64,000 nt of DNA from Haemophilus influenzae (GCF_900475755.1 NZ_LS483411.1:868001-932000), one strand, 5' to 3'. Counted from the first letter of the stretch, positions 39,212 through 49,972 are shown. Made by a program: numbers and translations. Notes: generated by a model from the sequence alone, not told the origin.

Positions 39212-39850
39212 ATGTCATACACAACTCAACAAATTATTGAAAAACTTCGTGAACTCAAAATTGTGCCTGTAATTGCGTTGGATAATGCAGAAGATATTTT
39301 GCCGCTAGCAGATACGTTGGCTAAAAATGGTTTACCTGTGGCAGAGATTACTTTTCGCTCTGAAGCAGCGGCAGATGCAATTCATTTACTGCGTACTTAT
39401 CGACCCGATTTTTTGATTGCTGCGGGCACAGTTTTAACTGCGGAACAAGTAGTTTTAGCTAAAAGTAGCGGAGCAGATTTTGTGGTTACTCCTGGGTTAA
39501 ATCCAAAAATTGTGAAATTATGTCAAGATTTGAATTTTCCAATAACACCAGGGGTGAATAATCCTATGGCAATTGAAACTGCATTAGAAATGGGAATTTC
39601 AGCGGTAAAATTTTTCCCTGCAGAGGCTTCAGGCGGAGTGAAAATGATTAAAGCATTGCTCGGTCCTTATGCTCAGTTACAGATCATGCCGACTGGTGGT
39701 ATAGGGCTTCATAACATAAGGGATTATCTCGCTATTCCTAATATTGTTGCTTGTGGAGGCTCTTGGTTTGTGGAGAAAAAATTGATTCAATCCAAAAATT
39801 GGGATGAAATTGGACGATTAGTCAGAGAAGTGATTGATATTATTAAATAA
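39212..39850 (+). CDS. eda: KHG/KDPG aldolase
   Basis: Eda cleaves KDPG to pyruvate and glyceraldehyde-3-phosphate, feeding uronates into central metabolism. The 212-residue protein has VAEITFRSEAA with the catalytic Glu, AGTVLTAEQV, TPGLNPKIV, and the Schiff-base Lys in SAVKFFPAEASGG. GGAAAA precedes the ATG. It is the last gene of the plus-strand operon and ends at a USS-containing hairpin. Confidence 0.97.
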   Translation: MSYTTQQIIEKLRELKIVPVIALDNAEDILPLADTLAKNGLPVAEITFRSEAAADAIHLLRTYRPDFLIAAGTVLTAEQVVLAKSSGADFVVTPGLNPKIVKLCQDLNFPITPGVNNPMAIETALEMGISAVKFFPAEASGGVKMIKALLGPYAQLQIMPTGGIGLHNIRDYLAIPNIVACGGSWFVEKKLIQSKNWDEIGRLVREVIDIIK

Positions 39851-39868
39851 ATTTATGTCTTTAAAGTG

Positions 39869-39902
39869 CAAAGTGCGGTCTATTTAGATCGCATTTTTTT
39901 CG
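39869..39902. terminator. Terminator between eda and yjdM with one USS
   Basis: AAGTGCGGTCTA (39871-39882) pairs with TAGATCGCATTTTTTT with one mismatch and ends in a T-tract. It lies between convergent eda and yjdM. Confidence 0.8.
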
Positions 39903-39903
39903 A

Positions 39904-40230
39904 TTAAGCTTTTTTCAAAAACTCAGATTTCAACATGATTTTGCCGCAATCGACGTTATGATCGCCATTTACTAAGCGGATGTTTTTGAATTTTGTACCT
40001 TTTTTCAATACTTCTGATGAACCTTTTAATTTTAAATCTTTAATCAAAAGTACATCGTCGCCATTTGCAAGCAAATTCCCATTGCTGTCTTTTACGATGA
40101 GTTGATCGTCATCTGATTCTTGAATTTCATTATTATCCCATTCATTACCACAATCAGGGCAAACAAAATTAATTGAATCGTGGTAAACGTATTCACTTTG
40201 ACATTTTGGGCAATTAGGCATTTGATCCAT
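39904..40230 (-). CDS. yjdM: Zinc-ribbon protein YjdM (PhnA family)
   Basis: This 108-residue protein has an N-terminal four-cysteine zinc ribbon (CPKC and CPDC, residues 7-28) and a C-terminal domain with DANGN-like [13 protein letters not shown] and DHNVDCG. It matches E. coli YjdM, once called PhnA, but despite that name it is not a phosphonoacetate hydrolase. Its role is unknown. I start at [10 protein letters not shown], with AAGGAAAA upstream; an earlier in-frame ATG would overlap the divergent ytfJ start. Confidence 0.92.
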   Translation of the reverse strand: MDQMPNCPKCQSEYVYHDSINFVCPDCGNEWDNNEIQESDDDQLIVKDSNGNLLANGDDVLLIKDLKLKGSSEVLKKGTKFKNIRLVNGDHNVDCGKIMLKSEFLKKA

Positions 40231-40332
40231 TGGGTTTTCCTTTTTGATTACATATAATAGGCGTGCGAGTATAGCAAAAAAGATGTCTTTCGCCAAAGCG
40301 TGAAAGTTTTTGATCAATTTTGAGGGAAATGT

Positions 40333-40887
40333 ATGAAAAAACAAATTCTTGCCTTAGTTTGTAGTGTGATGTTTAGTAGTTCAACTTGGGCGCACAATTT
40401 GCAATTAGAGCAATCTTTACCATCGGTCAAAGTGAGTGAGTATGGTGAAATTGTACTTTCTGGAAAAGATATAACATTTCAACCTTGGGGTTCTGCGGAA
40501 TTAGCGGGTAAAGTGCGTGTTGTGCATCATTTAGCGGGTAGAACGGCAGCAAAAGAGAAAAATCAGCCAATGATTGATGCGATAAAAGCATCTCATTTTA
40601 ATCCTGCAAAATACCAAACAACGACCATTATTAATGCGGATGATGCGATTGTTGGTACAGGTATATTTGTAAAAAATAGTGCGCAAAAAGGCAAACAAGA
40701 AAATCCACATAGCCAAGTTGTGCTAGATGATAAAAGTGCGGTGAAAAATGCTTGGGGATTAAATCCTAAAGATAGTGCAATTATTGTGTTAGACAAAACG
40801 GGGAAAGTAAAATTTGTGAAAGAAGGAAAATTGTCTGATAGTGATATTCAGACTGTTATTTCACTCGTGAATGGATTAACTAAATAA
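40333..40887 (+). CDS. ytfJ: YtfJ-family periplasmic protein
   Basis: This 184-residue protein has a signal peptide ([20 protein letters not shown], cleavage before HNLQLEQ) and a thioredoxin-like YtfJ fold with [17 protein letters not shown] near 60, ALIDAIK-like [11 protein letters not shown] and [12 protein letters not shown]. It has the same length as E. coli YtfJ. No CxxC redox site is present, so the role is unclear. One USS (40734) is inside. It is divergent from yjdM. Confidence 0.9.
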   Translation: MKKQILALVCSVMFSSSTWAHNLQLEQSLPSVKVSEYGEIVLSGKDITFQPWGSAELAGKVRVVHHLAGRTAAKEKNQPMIDAIKASHFNPAKYQTTTIINADDAIVGTGIFVKNSAQKGKQENPHSQVVLDDKSAVKNAWGLNPKDSAIIVLDKTGKVKFVKEGKLSDSDIQTVISLVNGLTK

Positions 40888-40900
40888 TGTAATACAAAGT

Positions 40901-40936
40901 AAAAATCCCTAAGCTTTGCGACTTAAGGATTTTTTT
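40901..40936. terminator. Terminator after ytfJ
   Basis: AAAAATCCCTAAG and CTTAAGGATTTTTTT form a stem with one C-A mismatch and a T-tract. It ends ytfJ, and on the minus strand it also lies just after tRNA-Ser. Confidence 0.85.
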
Positions 40937-40944
40937 AATTCTGA

Positions 40945-41034
40945 TGGCGGAGGAATAGGGATTCGAACCCTAGGAGGGCGTAAACCCTCGCCGGTTTTCA
41001 AGACCGGTGCCTTCAACCACTCGACCATTCCTCC
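40945..41034 (-). tRNA. tRNA-Ser (anticodon UGA)
   Basis: On the minus strand a 90-base class II tRNA is complete: acceptor GGAGGAA/TTCCTCC, anticodon stem CCGGT/ACCGG with loop CTTGAAA (anticodon TGA), a long variable arm GAGGG/CCCTC typical of tRNA-Ser, T loop GTTCGAATC, and an encoded CCA. It decodes UCA and related serine codons. Confidence 0.98.
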
Positions 41035-41214
41035 GTGATTGATGGGCGTAGTATAATGAATATTTTATTGATGTAAATAGAAATTTGATGATTTAACTTT
41101 AGATGATGATAATTTATTCATTTTGATGAAATTAATTCCATTAATAGCATTGACTTTTTTATCCTTAGCCCTTACTTTACTGAAGACTTTTTATTTATTT
41201 TACAAGGAGCTTTT

Positions 41215-41877
41215 ATGCAATCACGTCTTATTGTGGATGCTCAAAAAGAATCGTTACTCAGCACACATAAAGTGTTGCGTAACACATATTTTTTATTGGG
41301 ATTAACAATGGCATTTTCAGCGGTTGTTGCGTTTATTTCAATGAGCCTAAACTTGCCCTATCCAAATATTATTGTGTTATTAGTGGGCTTTTATGGCTTA
41401 CTTTTCTTAACCAATAAATTAGCTGATCGCCCTGCTGGTATTTTGGCTGCCTTTGCTTTCACTGGATTTATGGGATACACCATCGGGCCAATTTTAAATA
41501 TGTATGTGGCACGTGGAATGGAAGATTTGATTATGCTTGCATTCGCAGGAACTGCTATCGTCTTTTTCGCGTGTTCCGCTTATGTATTGACCACGAAAAA
41601 AGATATGTCATTCTTATCAAGCGCAATGTTCGCATTATTTATTGTGTTGTTGCTTGGTATGGTGGCAAGTTTCTTCTTCCAAATTCCTGCGTTATCAGTC
41701 GCAATTAGTGCATTATTTGTTGTGTTCTCAACAATGACTATTTTGTATGAAACCAGTAATATTATTCACGGTGGAGAAACAAATTACATTCGAGCAACCG
41801 TGAACATCTATGTTTCAATCTACAATTTATTCTTGAGTTTATTAAGATTACTTTCTATCTTTTCAAGTGATGAATAA
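41215..41877 (+). CDS. yccA: YccA, Bax inhibitor-1 family membrane protein, FtsH modulator
   Basis: This 220-residue protein has seven expected membrane helices and matches E. coli YccA along its length ([51 protein letters not shown]). In E. coli YccA is a substrate and inhibitor of the FtsH protease. AAGGAG precedes the ATG. A strong terminator follows. Confidence 0.94.
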
Positions 41878-41898
41878 TGATTGAATTTTGACTTTATG

Positions 41899-41926
41899 AC
41901 CCCACTATTTAGTGGGGTTATTTTTT
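41899..41926 (+). terminator. yccA terminator
   Basis: ACCCCACT, loop ATTT, AGTGGGGT, then TA and six T form a classic rho-independent terminator. Confidence 0.9.
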
Positions 41927-41936
41927 GGAATAGGCA

Positions 41937-43001
41937 ATGGAAAAACAAATTTTTGAACATTCAGTTAATGTAGAGGAAGAACAATATCAGCCTAAGCAAG
42001 AGTTTCATAATGTGGAAACAAAGTTAGATGAAGCGTTAGACGGAGAGTTACTTGATGCTCAGCTTGAACAGGCATTGAAACCAAAATCCAGTTTTGGAAA
42101 AACGGTATTAAAATTTACCGCACTTTTATTTGGCACGGCGACGGTTGCGCAATCCGTGCAGTGGATTTGGGATAGCTATCAACAACATCAATGGATTTAT
42201 CTTGCTTTTGCTTTAGTCAGTTTAATTGTCATTTTATTGGGGATTAAAGAGATTATCGGTGAGTGGAGACGTTTAGTTTATTTAAAAAAACGTGAGCAAT
42301 TGCAACAACAAAGTCAGCAGATTTGGTTAGAAAGTGCGGTAGAAAATAGCGATGTTTTTTCTGTTCAGAACGTAGAAAAAAGTAAAGTGCTTTGTTTAGA
42401 GGTCGCAAAATCTCTAGGTTTGGAAAATGATTCTCCAACGGTAATTCAATGGCAACACCAATTAAATGAAGCTTATTCAGCGCAAGAAATTACTTATTTA
42501 TTCAGTCGTAATATTTTGTCTTCTTTTGATGCACAAGCTAAAAAATTGATTAGTAAAATGGCCGCTGAATCAGCTGTGATTGTTGCGATTAGTCCGCTTG
42601 TTGTAGTGGATATGTTTTTTATCGCGTGGCGCAATCTTCGATTAATGAATAAAATTGCTGAAATTTATGGGATTGAATTAGGGTATTTTTCACGTATTCG
42701 ATTGTTAAGAATGGTATTGGTCAATATCGCTTTTGCTGGGGCAACCGAAGTGGCACAAGATATTGGAATGGAGTGGCTTTCTCAAGATGTGACAGCAAAA
42801 TTGTCTGCGCGTATCGCTCAAGGAATCGGTGTGGGATTACTCACAGCTAGATTAGGCGTGAAAGCGATGGAGCTTTGTCGCCCATTAGCATTTCAATTAA
42901 ACGAAAAACCAAAACTGTCACATATTCAACAGGAATTACTTAGTTCGGTAAAAGATATTGTTCTCGGTAAAAACAAAATTTACAAAAAGGAGCAAATCTG
43001 A
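41937..43001 (+). CDS. ycjF: UPF0283 membrane protein YcjF
   Basis: This 354-residue protein is orthologous to E. coli YcjF (353) and H. influenzae HI0043. It has a charged cytoplasmic N-terminus, two membrane helices (about 60-110), and a C-terminal domain (SPLVVVDMFFIAWRNLRLMNKIAEIYGIELGYFSR near 220-255). In E. coli it follows ycjX, a P-loop protein of the stress-linked psp neighbourhood; ycjX is not here. Its role is unknown. Two USS copies are inside (42117, 42332). Its stop overlaps the next ATG by one base. Confidence 0.9.
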   Translation: MEKQIFEHSVNVEEEQYQPKQEFHNVETKLDEALDGELLDAQLEQALKPKSSFGKTVLKFTALLFGTATVAQSVQWIWDSYQQHQWIYLAFALVSLIVILLGIKEIIGEWRRLVYLKKREQLQQQSQQIWLESAVENSDVFSVQNVEKSKVLCLEVAKSLGLENDSPTVIQWQHQLNEAYSAQEITYLFSRNILSSFDAQAKKLISKMAAESAVIVAISPLVVVDMFFIAWRNLRLMNKIAEIYGIELGYFSRIRLLRMVLVNIAFAGATEVAQDIGMEWLSQDVTAKLSARIAQGIGVGLLTARLGVKAMELCRPLAFQLNEKPKLSHIQQELLSSVKDIVLGKNKIYKKEQI

Positions 43002-43675
43002 TGGAAATCGAGGTTGTTTATCAACATAGCGATTTTATTATTATCAACAAGCCTGAGGGTATTAGCGTTCATAAAGATCAAGAAGAGCAAGGCTTAACAG
43101 AATTTGTTGCAAAACAACTGAATGTGCCTAAAGTATGGTTAGTTCATCGCTTGGATAAAGTGACTTCGGGGCTATTAATTTTGGCACTGAATGCTGAAAG
43201 TGCGGCTGAATTTTCTCGACTTTTTTCTGAACATAAAATTCATAAAACGTATTTGGCATTAAGTAACCAAAAGCCTAAAAAGAAACAAGGATTGATCGTC
43301 GGGGATATGAAGAAAGCCCGAGACGGTGCATGGAAACTTTGTCAAACTAAAGAAAATCCAGCGATTACGCGTTTTGAAAGTGTAAATTGTGAACCTAATT
43401 TACGTTTATTTATTTTAAAACCTCAAACGGGTAAAACACATCAATTACGTGTTGCCATGAAAAGTTTAGGTAGCCCGATTTTAGGCGATGGGCTTTATGG
43501 TAAAAATACTGAAAAAATTGACCGCACTTATTTGCATTCGGTTCAATTGGAATTTGATTATTTGAAGGATTTTATTTCGGTCACTTGTTTTCCTATTCAA
43601 GGTCAATTTTGGCTTAAGCCTACAGTATTTGAGCAAATTCAGGTTTATCTGACAAAGCCGTTTTTATCAAAATAG
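43001..43675 (+). CDS. RluA-family RNA pseudouridine synthase (HI0042-like)
   Basis: This 224-residue protein has the RluA catalytic motif HRLDKVTSGLLILA with the nucleophilic Asp near 47, KTYLAL and KPQTGKTHQLRVAM. It has no S4 domain. It is shorter than RluC/RluD and belongs with H. influenzae HI0042, whose RNA target is not known to me. It is translationally coupled to ycjF. One USS (43521) is near the 3' end. Confidence 0.9.
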   Translation: MEIEVVYQHSDFIIINKPEGISVHKDQEEQGLTEFVAKQLNVPKVWLVHRLDKVTSGLLILALNAESAAEFSRLFSEHKIHKTYLALSNQKPKKKQGLIVGDMKKARDGAWKLCQTKENPAITRFESVNCEPNLRLFILKPQTGKTHQLRVAMKSLGSPILGDGLYGKNTEKIDRTYLHSVQLEFDYLKDFISVTCFPIQGQFWLKPTVFEQIQVYLTKPFLSK

Positions 43676-43722
43676 AAATCTCTGTATAATAAAGATAATT
43701 TTACTCTTTAATAGGAACAAAA

Positions 43723-44526
43723 ATGAAATTTATCTCTTTTAATATAAATGGGTTACGTGCTCGACCACATCAACTTGAAGCCATTATTGAAAAATATCAG
43801 CCAGATGTTATCGGCTTGCAGGAAATTAAAGTTGCTGATGAGGCTTTTCCTTATGAAATTACAGAAAAATTAGGTTATCACGTATTTCATCACGGACAGA
43901 AAGGTCATTATGGTGTGGCATTATTGACTAAACAAGAACCTAAAGCGGTTCGTCGCGGTTTTCCAACAGACAATGAAGATGCGCAAAAACGCATTATTAT
44001 GGCTGATTTGGAAACTGAATTTGGTTTATTGACGGTCATTAATGGCTATTTTCCTCAAGGGGAAAGTCGTACGCACGAGACTAAATTTCCAGCTAAAGAG
44101 AAATTTTATGCGGATCTTCAACAGTATTTAGAAAAAGAACACAACAAATCTAATCCGATTTTAATTATGGGCGATATGAATATTAGCCCAAGTGATTTAG
44201 ATATTGGTATCGGCGATGAAAATCGTAAACGTTGGTTACGCACAGGTAAATGTTCTTTCTTACCGGAAGAACGAGCGTGGTATCAACGTTTGTATGATTA
44301 CGGATTAGAAGATAGTTTCCGTAAGCTAAATCCAACAGCAAATGATAAATTCTCGTGGTTTGATTACCGTTCTAAAGGTTTTGATGATAATCGAGGTTTA
44401 CGAATTGATCATATTTTAGTAAGCCAAAAATTGGCTGAACGCTGTGTCGATGTGGGTATTGCATTAGATATTCGAGCAATGGAAAAACCGTCTGATCACG
44501 CACCGATTTGGGCTGAATTTAAATAG
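43723..44526 (+). CDS. xthA: Exonuclease III
   Basis: XthA is the main AP endonuclease and 3'-5' exonuclease for base excision repair. The 267-residue protein begins [19 protein letters not shown] and has LQEIKV with the metal Glu, [21 protein letters not shown] and [10 protein letters not shown], all catalytic motifs of the family. AGGAAC precedes the ATG, with a TATAAT at 43685 as a possible -10. Confidence 0.97.
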   Translation: MKFISFNINGLRARPHQLEAIIEKYQPDVIGLQEIKVADEAFPYEITEKLGYHVFHHGQKGHYGVALLTKQEPKAVRRGFPTDNEDAQKRIIMADLETEFGLLTVINGYFPQGESRTHETKFPAKEKFYADLQQYLEKEHNKSNPILIMGDMNISPSDLDIGIGDENRKRWLRTGKCSFLPEERAWYQRLYDYGLEDSFRKLNPTANDKFSWFDYRSKGFDDNRGLRIDHILVSQKLAERCVDVGIALDIRAMEKPSDHAPIWAEFK

Positions 44527-44535
44527 GAAAGCGAA

Positions 44536-45312
44536 ATGGATATGGCAAATTGGCAGAATTATCGTTCTACCGTGAACGGTATGCCTGCCGTGTTTACCGC
44601 AAATATTGAAGATGTTGAAAAATATCACGGTAAAGGTCTCGATAAAATAGTGCAGTTTACTATTGATTATCAGGCTGATGATGAAACGGGTTTACCCTCA
44701 GAAGTTGAATACGATAAGTTAATTAACCGTGTATTTAAAATTTTGACACAACTCACCGCACTTCCAAATGTATTTTTTGCGGGGCATTTTATTTGTAATT
44801 CTCAAATAAAAATACATTTTTATTGTAAGCACGAAAATCTTATTGTAGAAACTTTACAACAAATTGATTTTGTTAAAGATATTAATGTTCAAAAGGATTT
44901 AATTTGGGATACTTATTTTGACTTTTTGCTCGCTTCTCCATTAGAGATTAAGTTAAATGCAACGGAAGAATTGCTTGATTTATTAAAAAGTAAAGGTCGT
45001 AATTTAAGTGATACCTATTTAGTAGAGCATAGTTTTCATTTTGATGAAGAGCAGAAAATGTTCCCTTTTATGGATGAACTGAGTTTAGGGGATTATTCTT
45101 TCACGACATTACAATATTCTGCACAAGCGATTCAGTTTAATGAAGATGAAGAACCTTATTTCTTAGTAAAATTAGAGCAAGAAATTTCATTAGAAAATAG
45201 CGAAATTTTTGAACAAGTAGAACGTTTTGAAAAATTGGCTGAACAATTTTTGGGAGAGTATATCGGTTGGGAATGTGATTCTTTAATGGATGCGAACAAG
45301 CAGTTGAATTAG
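44536..45312 (+). CDS. DUF695 protein with RraB-like C-terminal domain (HI0040-like)
   Basis: This 258-residue protein belongs to the family named for HI0040. The N-terminal half (1-135) looks like DUF695 ([34 protein letters not shown]). The C-terminal half (about 140-255), with [19 protein letters not shown] and [18 protein letters not shown], resembles RraB, the regulator of RNase E, by pattern. No function is proven. AGGA lies upstream. One USS (44755) is inside. It is convergent with mreD. Confidence 0.75.
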   Translation: MDMANWQNYRSTVNGMPAVFTANIEDVEKYHGKGLDKIVQFTIDYQADDETGLPSEVEYDKLINRVFKILTQLTALPNVFFAGHFICNSQIKIHFYCKHENLIVETLQQIDFVKDINVQKDLIWDTYFDFLLASPLEIKLNATEELLDLLKSKGRNLSDTYLVEHSFHFDEEQKMFPFMDELSLGDYSFTTLQYSAQAIQFNEDEEPYFLVKLEQEISLENSEIFEQVERFEKLAEQFLGEYIGWECDSLMDANKQLN

Positions 45313-45336
45313 TTGTTTGAGATACTCGTAAGTCAT

Positions 45337-45366
45337 AAAAAAGAGAGATATTTATCTCTCTTTTTT
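45337..45366. terminator. Bidirectional terminator between the DUF695 gene and mreD
   Basis: AAAAAAGAGAGATA and TATCTCTCTTTTTT form a perfect 14-bp stem with a two-base gap, so the real loop is made by opening the inner pairs. It overlaps the mreD stop codon and serves both convergent genes. Confidence 0.9.
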
Positions 45367-45853
45367 AATGTAATTTAACTTTTCTGCGTATTTTTCGCAT
45401 TAATAAAAATACCCACGGCCATAGTAAACCAGAAGCGAATGCGCCCAAGATGGCTTGCCAATGAAAAAAAGCAGTATGGAGTGAAAATTCAACTAAGAAA
45501 ATAAGTAATCTTATAATGAAGACGAAAAGTACAACCAATAAACTTTGGAACCAAAGTGATAAATTTCGCAGAATTAAATAGTTTTTGGCAATGATATACA
45601 TACTCGTAGAAAGTACGAGAGCGTGAACGCCTAATGTAGAGCCTAATACTAAATCCCAAGTTAATCCGAGTAAAAATGACCAGCCTATACTAACTTTATT
45701 GGGAATTGCTAATATCCAATAAAGTAATACAAGTACAAGCCATGCGGGCTTTAGCATTTGGAAACCAACTGGCCAAGGTGCAAGTTCTAATACAAAGGCA
45801 ATAACAAAGAAGCTTAAAATAGTGAACCATTGTAAAATAAATCGTGTTTGCAT
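45365..45853 (-). CDS. mreD: Rod shape-determining protein MreD
   Basis: MreD is an inner-membrane protein of the elongasome, of 162 residues with about five helices (VFQML-like ending absent; KPAWLVLVLLYWILAIPNKV, SFLLGLTWDLVLGSTLGVHAL). The LTWDLVLG motif with the membrane Asp is a family hallmark. Its ATG overlaps the mreC stop by one base. Confidence 0.95.
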   Translation of the reverse strand: MQTRFILQWFTILSFFVIAFVLELAPWPVGFQMLKPAWLVLVLLYWILAIPNKVSIGWSFLLGLTWDLVLGSTLGVHALVLSTSMYIIAKNYLILRNLSLWFQSLLVVLFVFIIRLLIFLVEFSLHTAFFHWQAILGAFASGLLWPWVFLLMRKIRRKVKLH

Positions 45854-46908
45854 TAGTCTTCTATCCTTTCTTCTTGCTGTTCTATGGGAAGATCTTCTTC
45901 ATTTTGAAGGAAATCTGTTGGAATATCTGGTTCAATAATGGTTTTTTCTTTATTTTCTGGAAAGTCTTCTTCTGTTAAGGGTGTTTTTTTCACTCTATAA
46001 TTTGCTTCATTAGCTTGGCTTTCTAAACGTTTTTGCACCAGATTGCGAACTTCTTCTGGCGATATTGATTTTACTTTTGATATATCTAGGTTACTTGGCC
46101 AAAGTAAAAGTACGTAACGTAAACGTTCTAATAAAGCTAAAGGTTTAGCTTTAACTATCGCAAAGTAATTAGAGCTATCACGCGAAACGCTTTGTACAAC
46201 AGCTACGGGATAGCCTTCAAGAAAACGTCCACCAAGCCCAGAGGTTACGAGAAGATCGCCTTTTTCTATATCAACGGAACGAGGCACGTTATCGAGGCTT
46301 AGTTCATCGGTATGCCCAGTCCCACTCGCAATAACACGAACATCATTGCGTAGAACTTGCACTGGAATTGAGTGTGTTACGTCTGTGAGTAGCAGTACTC
46401 GGCTAGTATTTTCGCCCACGGAAATAATTTGTCCAATGACGCCTTTTTCATCAATGACAGGCTGACCTACATAAGCACCGTCTTTTTCGCCTTGATTAAT
46501 CACAATTTGTTGGCGATAAATATCTGTTTCTGCAGTAAGAACTTCGGCAATTTTTTTGTATTCATCGGTTCTTAACGGAGAATTTAATAAAAGGCGTAAT
46601 CGCTGATTTTCGACTTTGAGTTGATCAAGTAAAAGTAAATCTGCATTTTTTTCCAAAAGCTGTTGGCGTAGTACTTTGTTTTCAATTTGTAATTTATTGG
46701 TATTAACAAGATTTTCTGAAACACCATCTAAAATGCTTCGAGGACTATTTGCAAGATAATATAAACCGCCTATTGCCGTTTCCACTGCACTACGTGCTTT
46801 CGTTATTGAGTTATTACGTCCATCAGCTAAAATTAGGGCAATAGATGCAAAGATAGCGATAAGTAAACGAATGCCTAGGGGAGGGGCTTTGCTAAAAATG
46901 GGTTTCAT
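45853..46908 (-). CDS. mreC: Rod shape-determining protein MreC
   Basis: MreC is a periplasmic scaffold that binds PBP2 and RodA. The 351-residue protein has one N-terminal membrane helix (about 13-30), a coiled coil (about 68-105, with LQIENKVLRQQLLEKNADL), beta domains (YVGQPVIDEKGVIGQII, VTSGLGGRFLEGYPVAVV) and a charged C-terminal tail rich in Glu and Pro (about 310-351). It is separated from mreB by a USS-pair hairpin. Confidence 0.96.
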   Translation of the reverse strand: MKPIFSKAPPLGIRLLIAIFASIALILADGRNNSITKARSAVETAIGGLYYLANSPRSILDGVSENLVNTNKLQIENKVLRQQLLEKNADLLLLDQLKVENQRLRLLLNSPLRTDEYKKIAEVLTAETDIYRQQIVINQGEKDGAYVGQPVIDEKGVIGQIISVGENTSRVLLLTDVTHSIPVQVLRNDVRVIASGTGHTDELSLDNVPRSVDIEKGDLLVTSGLGGRFLEGYPVAVVQSVSRDSSNYFAIVKAKPLALLERLRYVLLLWPSNLDISKVKSISPEEVRNLVQKRLESQANEANYRVKKTPLTEEDFPENKEKTIIEPDIPTDFLQNEEDLPIEQQEERIED

Positions 46909-46944
46909 TAAACGTTCTCTTGTTGAATGAAAAAAGCGAAAGGA

Positions 46945-46975
46945 AAAGTGCGGTTATTTTTAACCGCACTTTTTG
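46945..46975 (-). terminator. USS-pair hairpin between mreB and mreC
   Basis: AAGTGCGGTTA (from 46947) and TAACCGCACTT (to 46972) form a stem of 11-13 bp with full USS in both arms. On the minus strand it falls after mreB and before mreC, with TTTT after the stem, so it may act as a partial terminator within the operon. Confidence 0.7.
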
Positions 46976-46987
46976 TTCATATTCTAA

Positions 46988-48103
<1,116 letters not shown>

Positions 48104-48173
48104 TCAAACATACAAAAAATTGCGCTAAATGTATCAAAAAAAGCGTTGCGATTACAGTGTTTTTTAGCGTTTT

Positions 48174-49952
48174 TTATCGCAGTTGCCATTGCCCTTTGTC
48201 TTGCAGAATTAACTGTTGTTGATGTAAGGTTTTTAGGGTTGAACGGTGTCCCACACTGATGATCGTCGTTTGTGGTAGTTCTTGTTGTAACAATTGATAC
48301 ATCGCAAATTCTAATCCTTCATCCATACTTGCTGTGGCTTCATCTAAAAATGCCACCGCTGGTTTGTGTAGAATTAATCGTGCAAACGCCAAACGTTGTT
48401 GTTCGCCAAGAGAAAGAATACGCGTCCAGTCTTGTTCTTTTTCTAATTGTTCAGTCAAATGTCCTAGTTGCACTTTATTTAATATTTCTATCGCTTGCGT
48501 ATGTGAAATATTGTCAGCGTTATTTGGATAAGCTAATGCTGACATCAAATTTCCTTGTGGCACATACGGTTTTTGTGACAAGAAAAGCTGACTGTGCGTA
48601 GGGCAATTTATTTCCCCCTCGGCGTAGCTCCAAAGCCCCGCAATGGTGCGTAAAAGCGTGGTTTTTCCTGCCCCAGATTTTCCTTGAATAAGTAAACTTG
48701 TTCCTTGCGGTAAGGTAATGTTTAGATGTTTAATTAGTGTATGACCTAATGGATTTTGAATACTTAAATTTTTGAAAATCACATCTGTTGGATGATTGTG
48801 GATCTGTGTTTGTGATTTATTATTTACTTTTTCAATGGCATAACTGAACCCAGTTAAACGATCGAGTGTTGCTTTATAGCTTGCAAAATTATCATAAGTA
48901 TTGCGGAAGAATGAAAGATTTGCGTGTAACTGACCAAATACTTGTAAGGTTTGCATTAGATCGCCAAGTTTTATTTGTTTTTCAAAGTAACGTCCAACTT
49001 GAATTAACAATGGAAAAACCACGGAAATTTGGCTTACGACTAAGTTAAATCCTGAAAATTTTAGTGTTCTAAATACAATAATCCACATATTATGAATGAC
49101 GGCATTGAACTGCTGATAAAGCTGATTTTTTTCGACTTTTTCGCCCGCATAAAAAGCAATGCTTTCGGCATATTCTTTTATTCGAATTAAAGAATAACGA
49201 TAGTTTGCGTTTAGGAGTTCATTAATAAAATTCAAGGATATTAATGGACGACCGAGCCAAAATGCGATGAGGGTTGTGAAGATGACATAACCAAACACTA
49301 AAAATACCATCATATGCGGAATTTCCACGCCAAGTACCATCATTGGACCTGCTAATCCCCATAATAAAATCGTATAAGAGATCATAGAGGTTACCGCATC
49401 AATGACACCAGTGCTTAAAGAAAGCGTGGTTTTTACATAAGATTGCACATCTTGTTGAATACGTTGATCGGGGTTATCAAGATTTTCTGATAAATATTGT
49501 ATTTTGTAATAGGCACGATGTGCCATCCATTTATCAACAAGCTGTTCGTTAAGCCATTCAATCCAGTTGATGACGAAACGTTGCTCTAAATAATAGCTTA
49601 CTAATGCTGCTGAAACAGAACTTGCGGCAATGACACAGAACAAGCCCATTTGTTGCCAAAATACATGTTCATTAAATTCTTGCAATGATGTGTACATATT
49701 TTTGTACCACTCAGAATGTACAAGGCTGATACGTACGCTAAGTAGCGTCATTGCAACAATAAGCAGAAAGAATAAGATAGGTTTTATACTACGTTTAGGC
49801 GAAAGATAACCACCTGCAAACATCCAAAATTGTCTTCCCCATTGAGTAAAACGCACCAAAAGAAAAATGCCAAAACTAAAGACGACTGAGGTGATGGCTA
49901 GCGTTTGTAAAATCCAAATAAGAGAAGTAATGGCTTCTTGGGCGTAATCCAT
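48174..49952 (-). CDS. ABC exporter with SbmA/BacA-like membrane domain, YddA-like (HI0036)
   Basis: This is a fused ABC half-transporter, 592 residues: membrane domain (1-330) of the SbmA/BacA type (QFWMFAGGYLSPKRS, then YLSENLDNPDQRIQQDV, a family hallmark) and a C-terminal ATPase with Walker A GKSGAGKTTLLRT near 415, signature LSLGEQQRLAFARL and Walker B AVAFLDEATASMDE. The substrate is unknown; relatives move peptides or vitamin derivatives. I start at MDYAQEAI because a USS hairpin lies just upstream (49973-49998). The open frame to 50141 is not credible coding. Confidence 0.88.
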   Translation of the reverse strand: MDYAQEAITSLIWILQTLAITSVVFSFGIFLLVRFTQWGRQFWMFAGGYLSPKRSIKPILFFLLIVAMTLLSVRISLVHSEWYKNMYTSLQEFNEHVFWQQMGLFCVIAASSVSAALVSYYLEQRFVINWIEWLNEQLVDKWMAHRAYYKIQYLSENLDNPDQRIQQDVQSYVKTTLSLSTGVIDAVTSMISYTILLWGLAGPMMVLGVEIPHMMVFLVFGYVIFTTLIAFWLGRPLISLNFINELLNANYRYSLIRIKEYAESIAFYAGEKVEKNQLYQQFNAVIHNMWIIVFRTLKFSGFNLVVSQISVVFPLLIQVGRYFEKQIKLGDLMQTLQVFGQLHANLSFFRNTYDNFASYKATLDRLTGFSYAIEKVNNKSQTQIHNHPTDVIFKNLSIQNPLGHTLIKHLNITLPQGTSLLIQGKSGAGKTTLLRTIAGLWSYAEGEINCPTHSQLFLSQKPYVPQGNLMSALAYPNNADNISHTQAIEILNKVQLGHLTEQLEKEQDWTRILSLGEQQRLAFARLILHKPAVAFLDEATASMDEGLEFAMYQLLQQELPQTTIISVGHRSTLKTLHQQQLILQDKGQWQLR

Positions 49953-49972
49953 AAATATTCCATCCGAGCTAA

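Noticed and set aside
41123-41305. 60-codon frame overlapping the yccA start ([11 protein letters not shown]...)
   Set aside because: It runs into yccA in another frame and has no good ribosome binding site; the yccA start is well supported.
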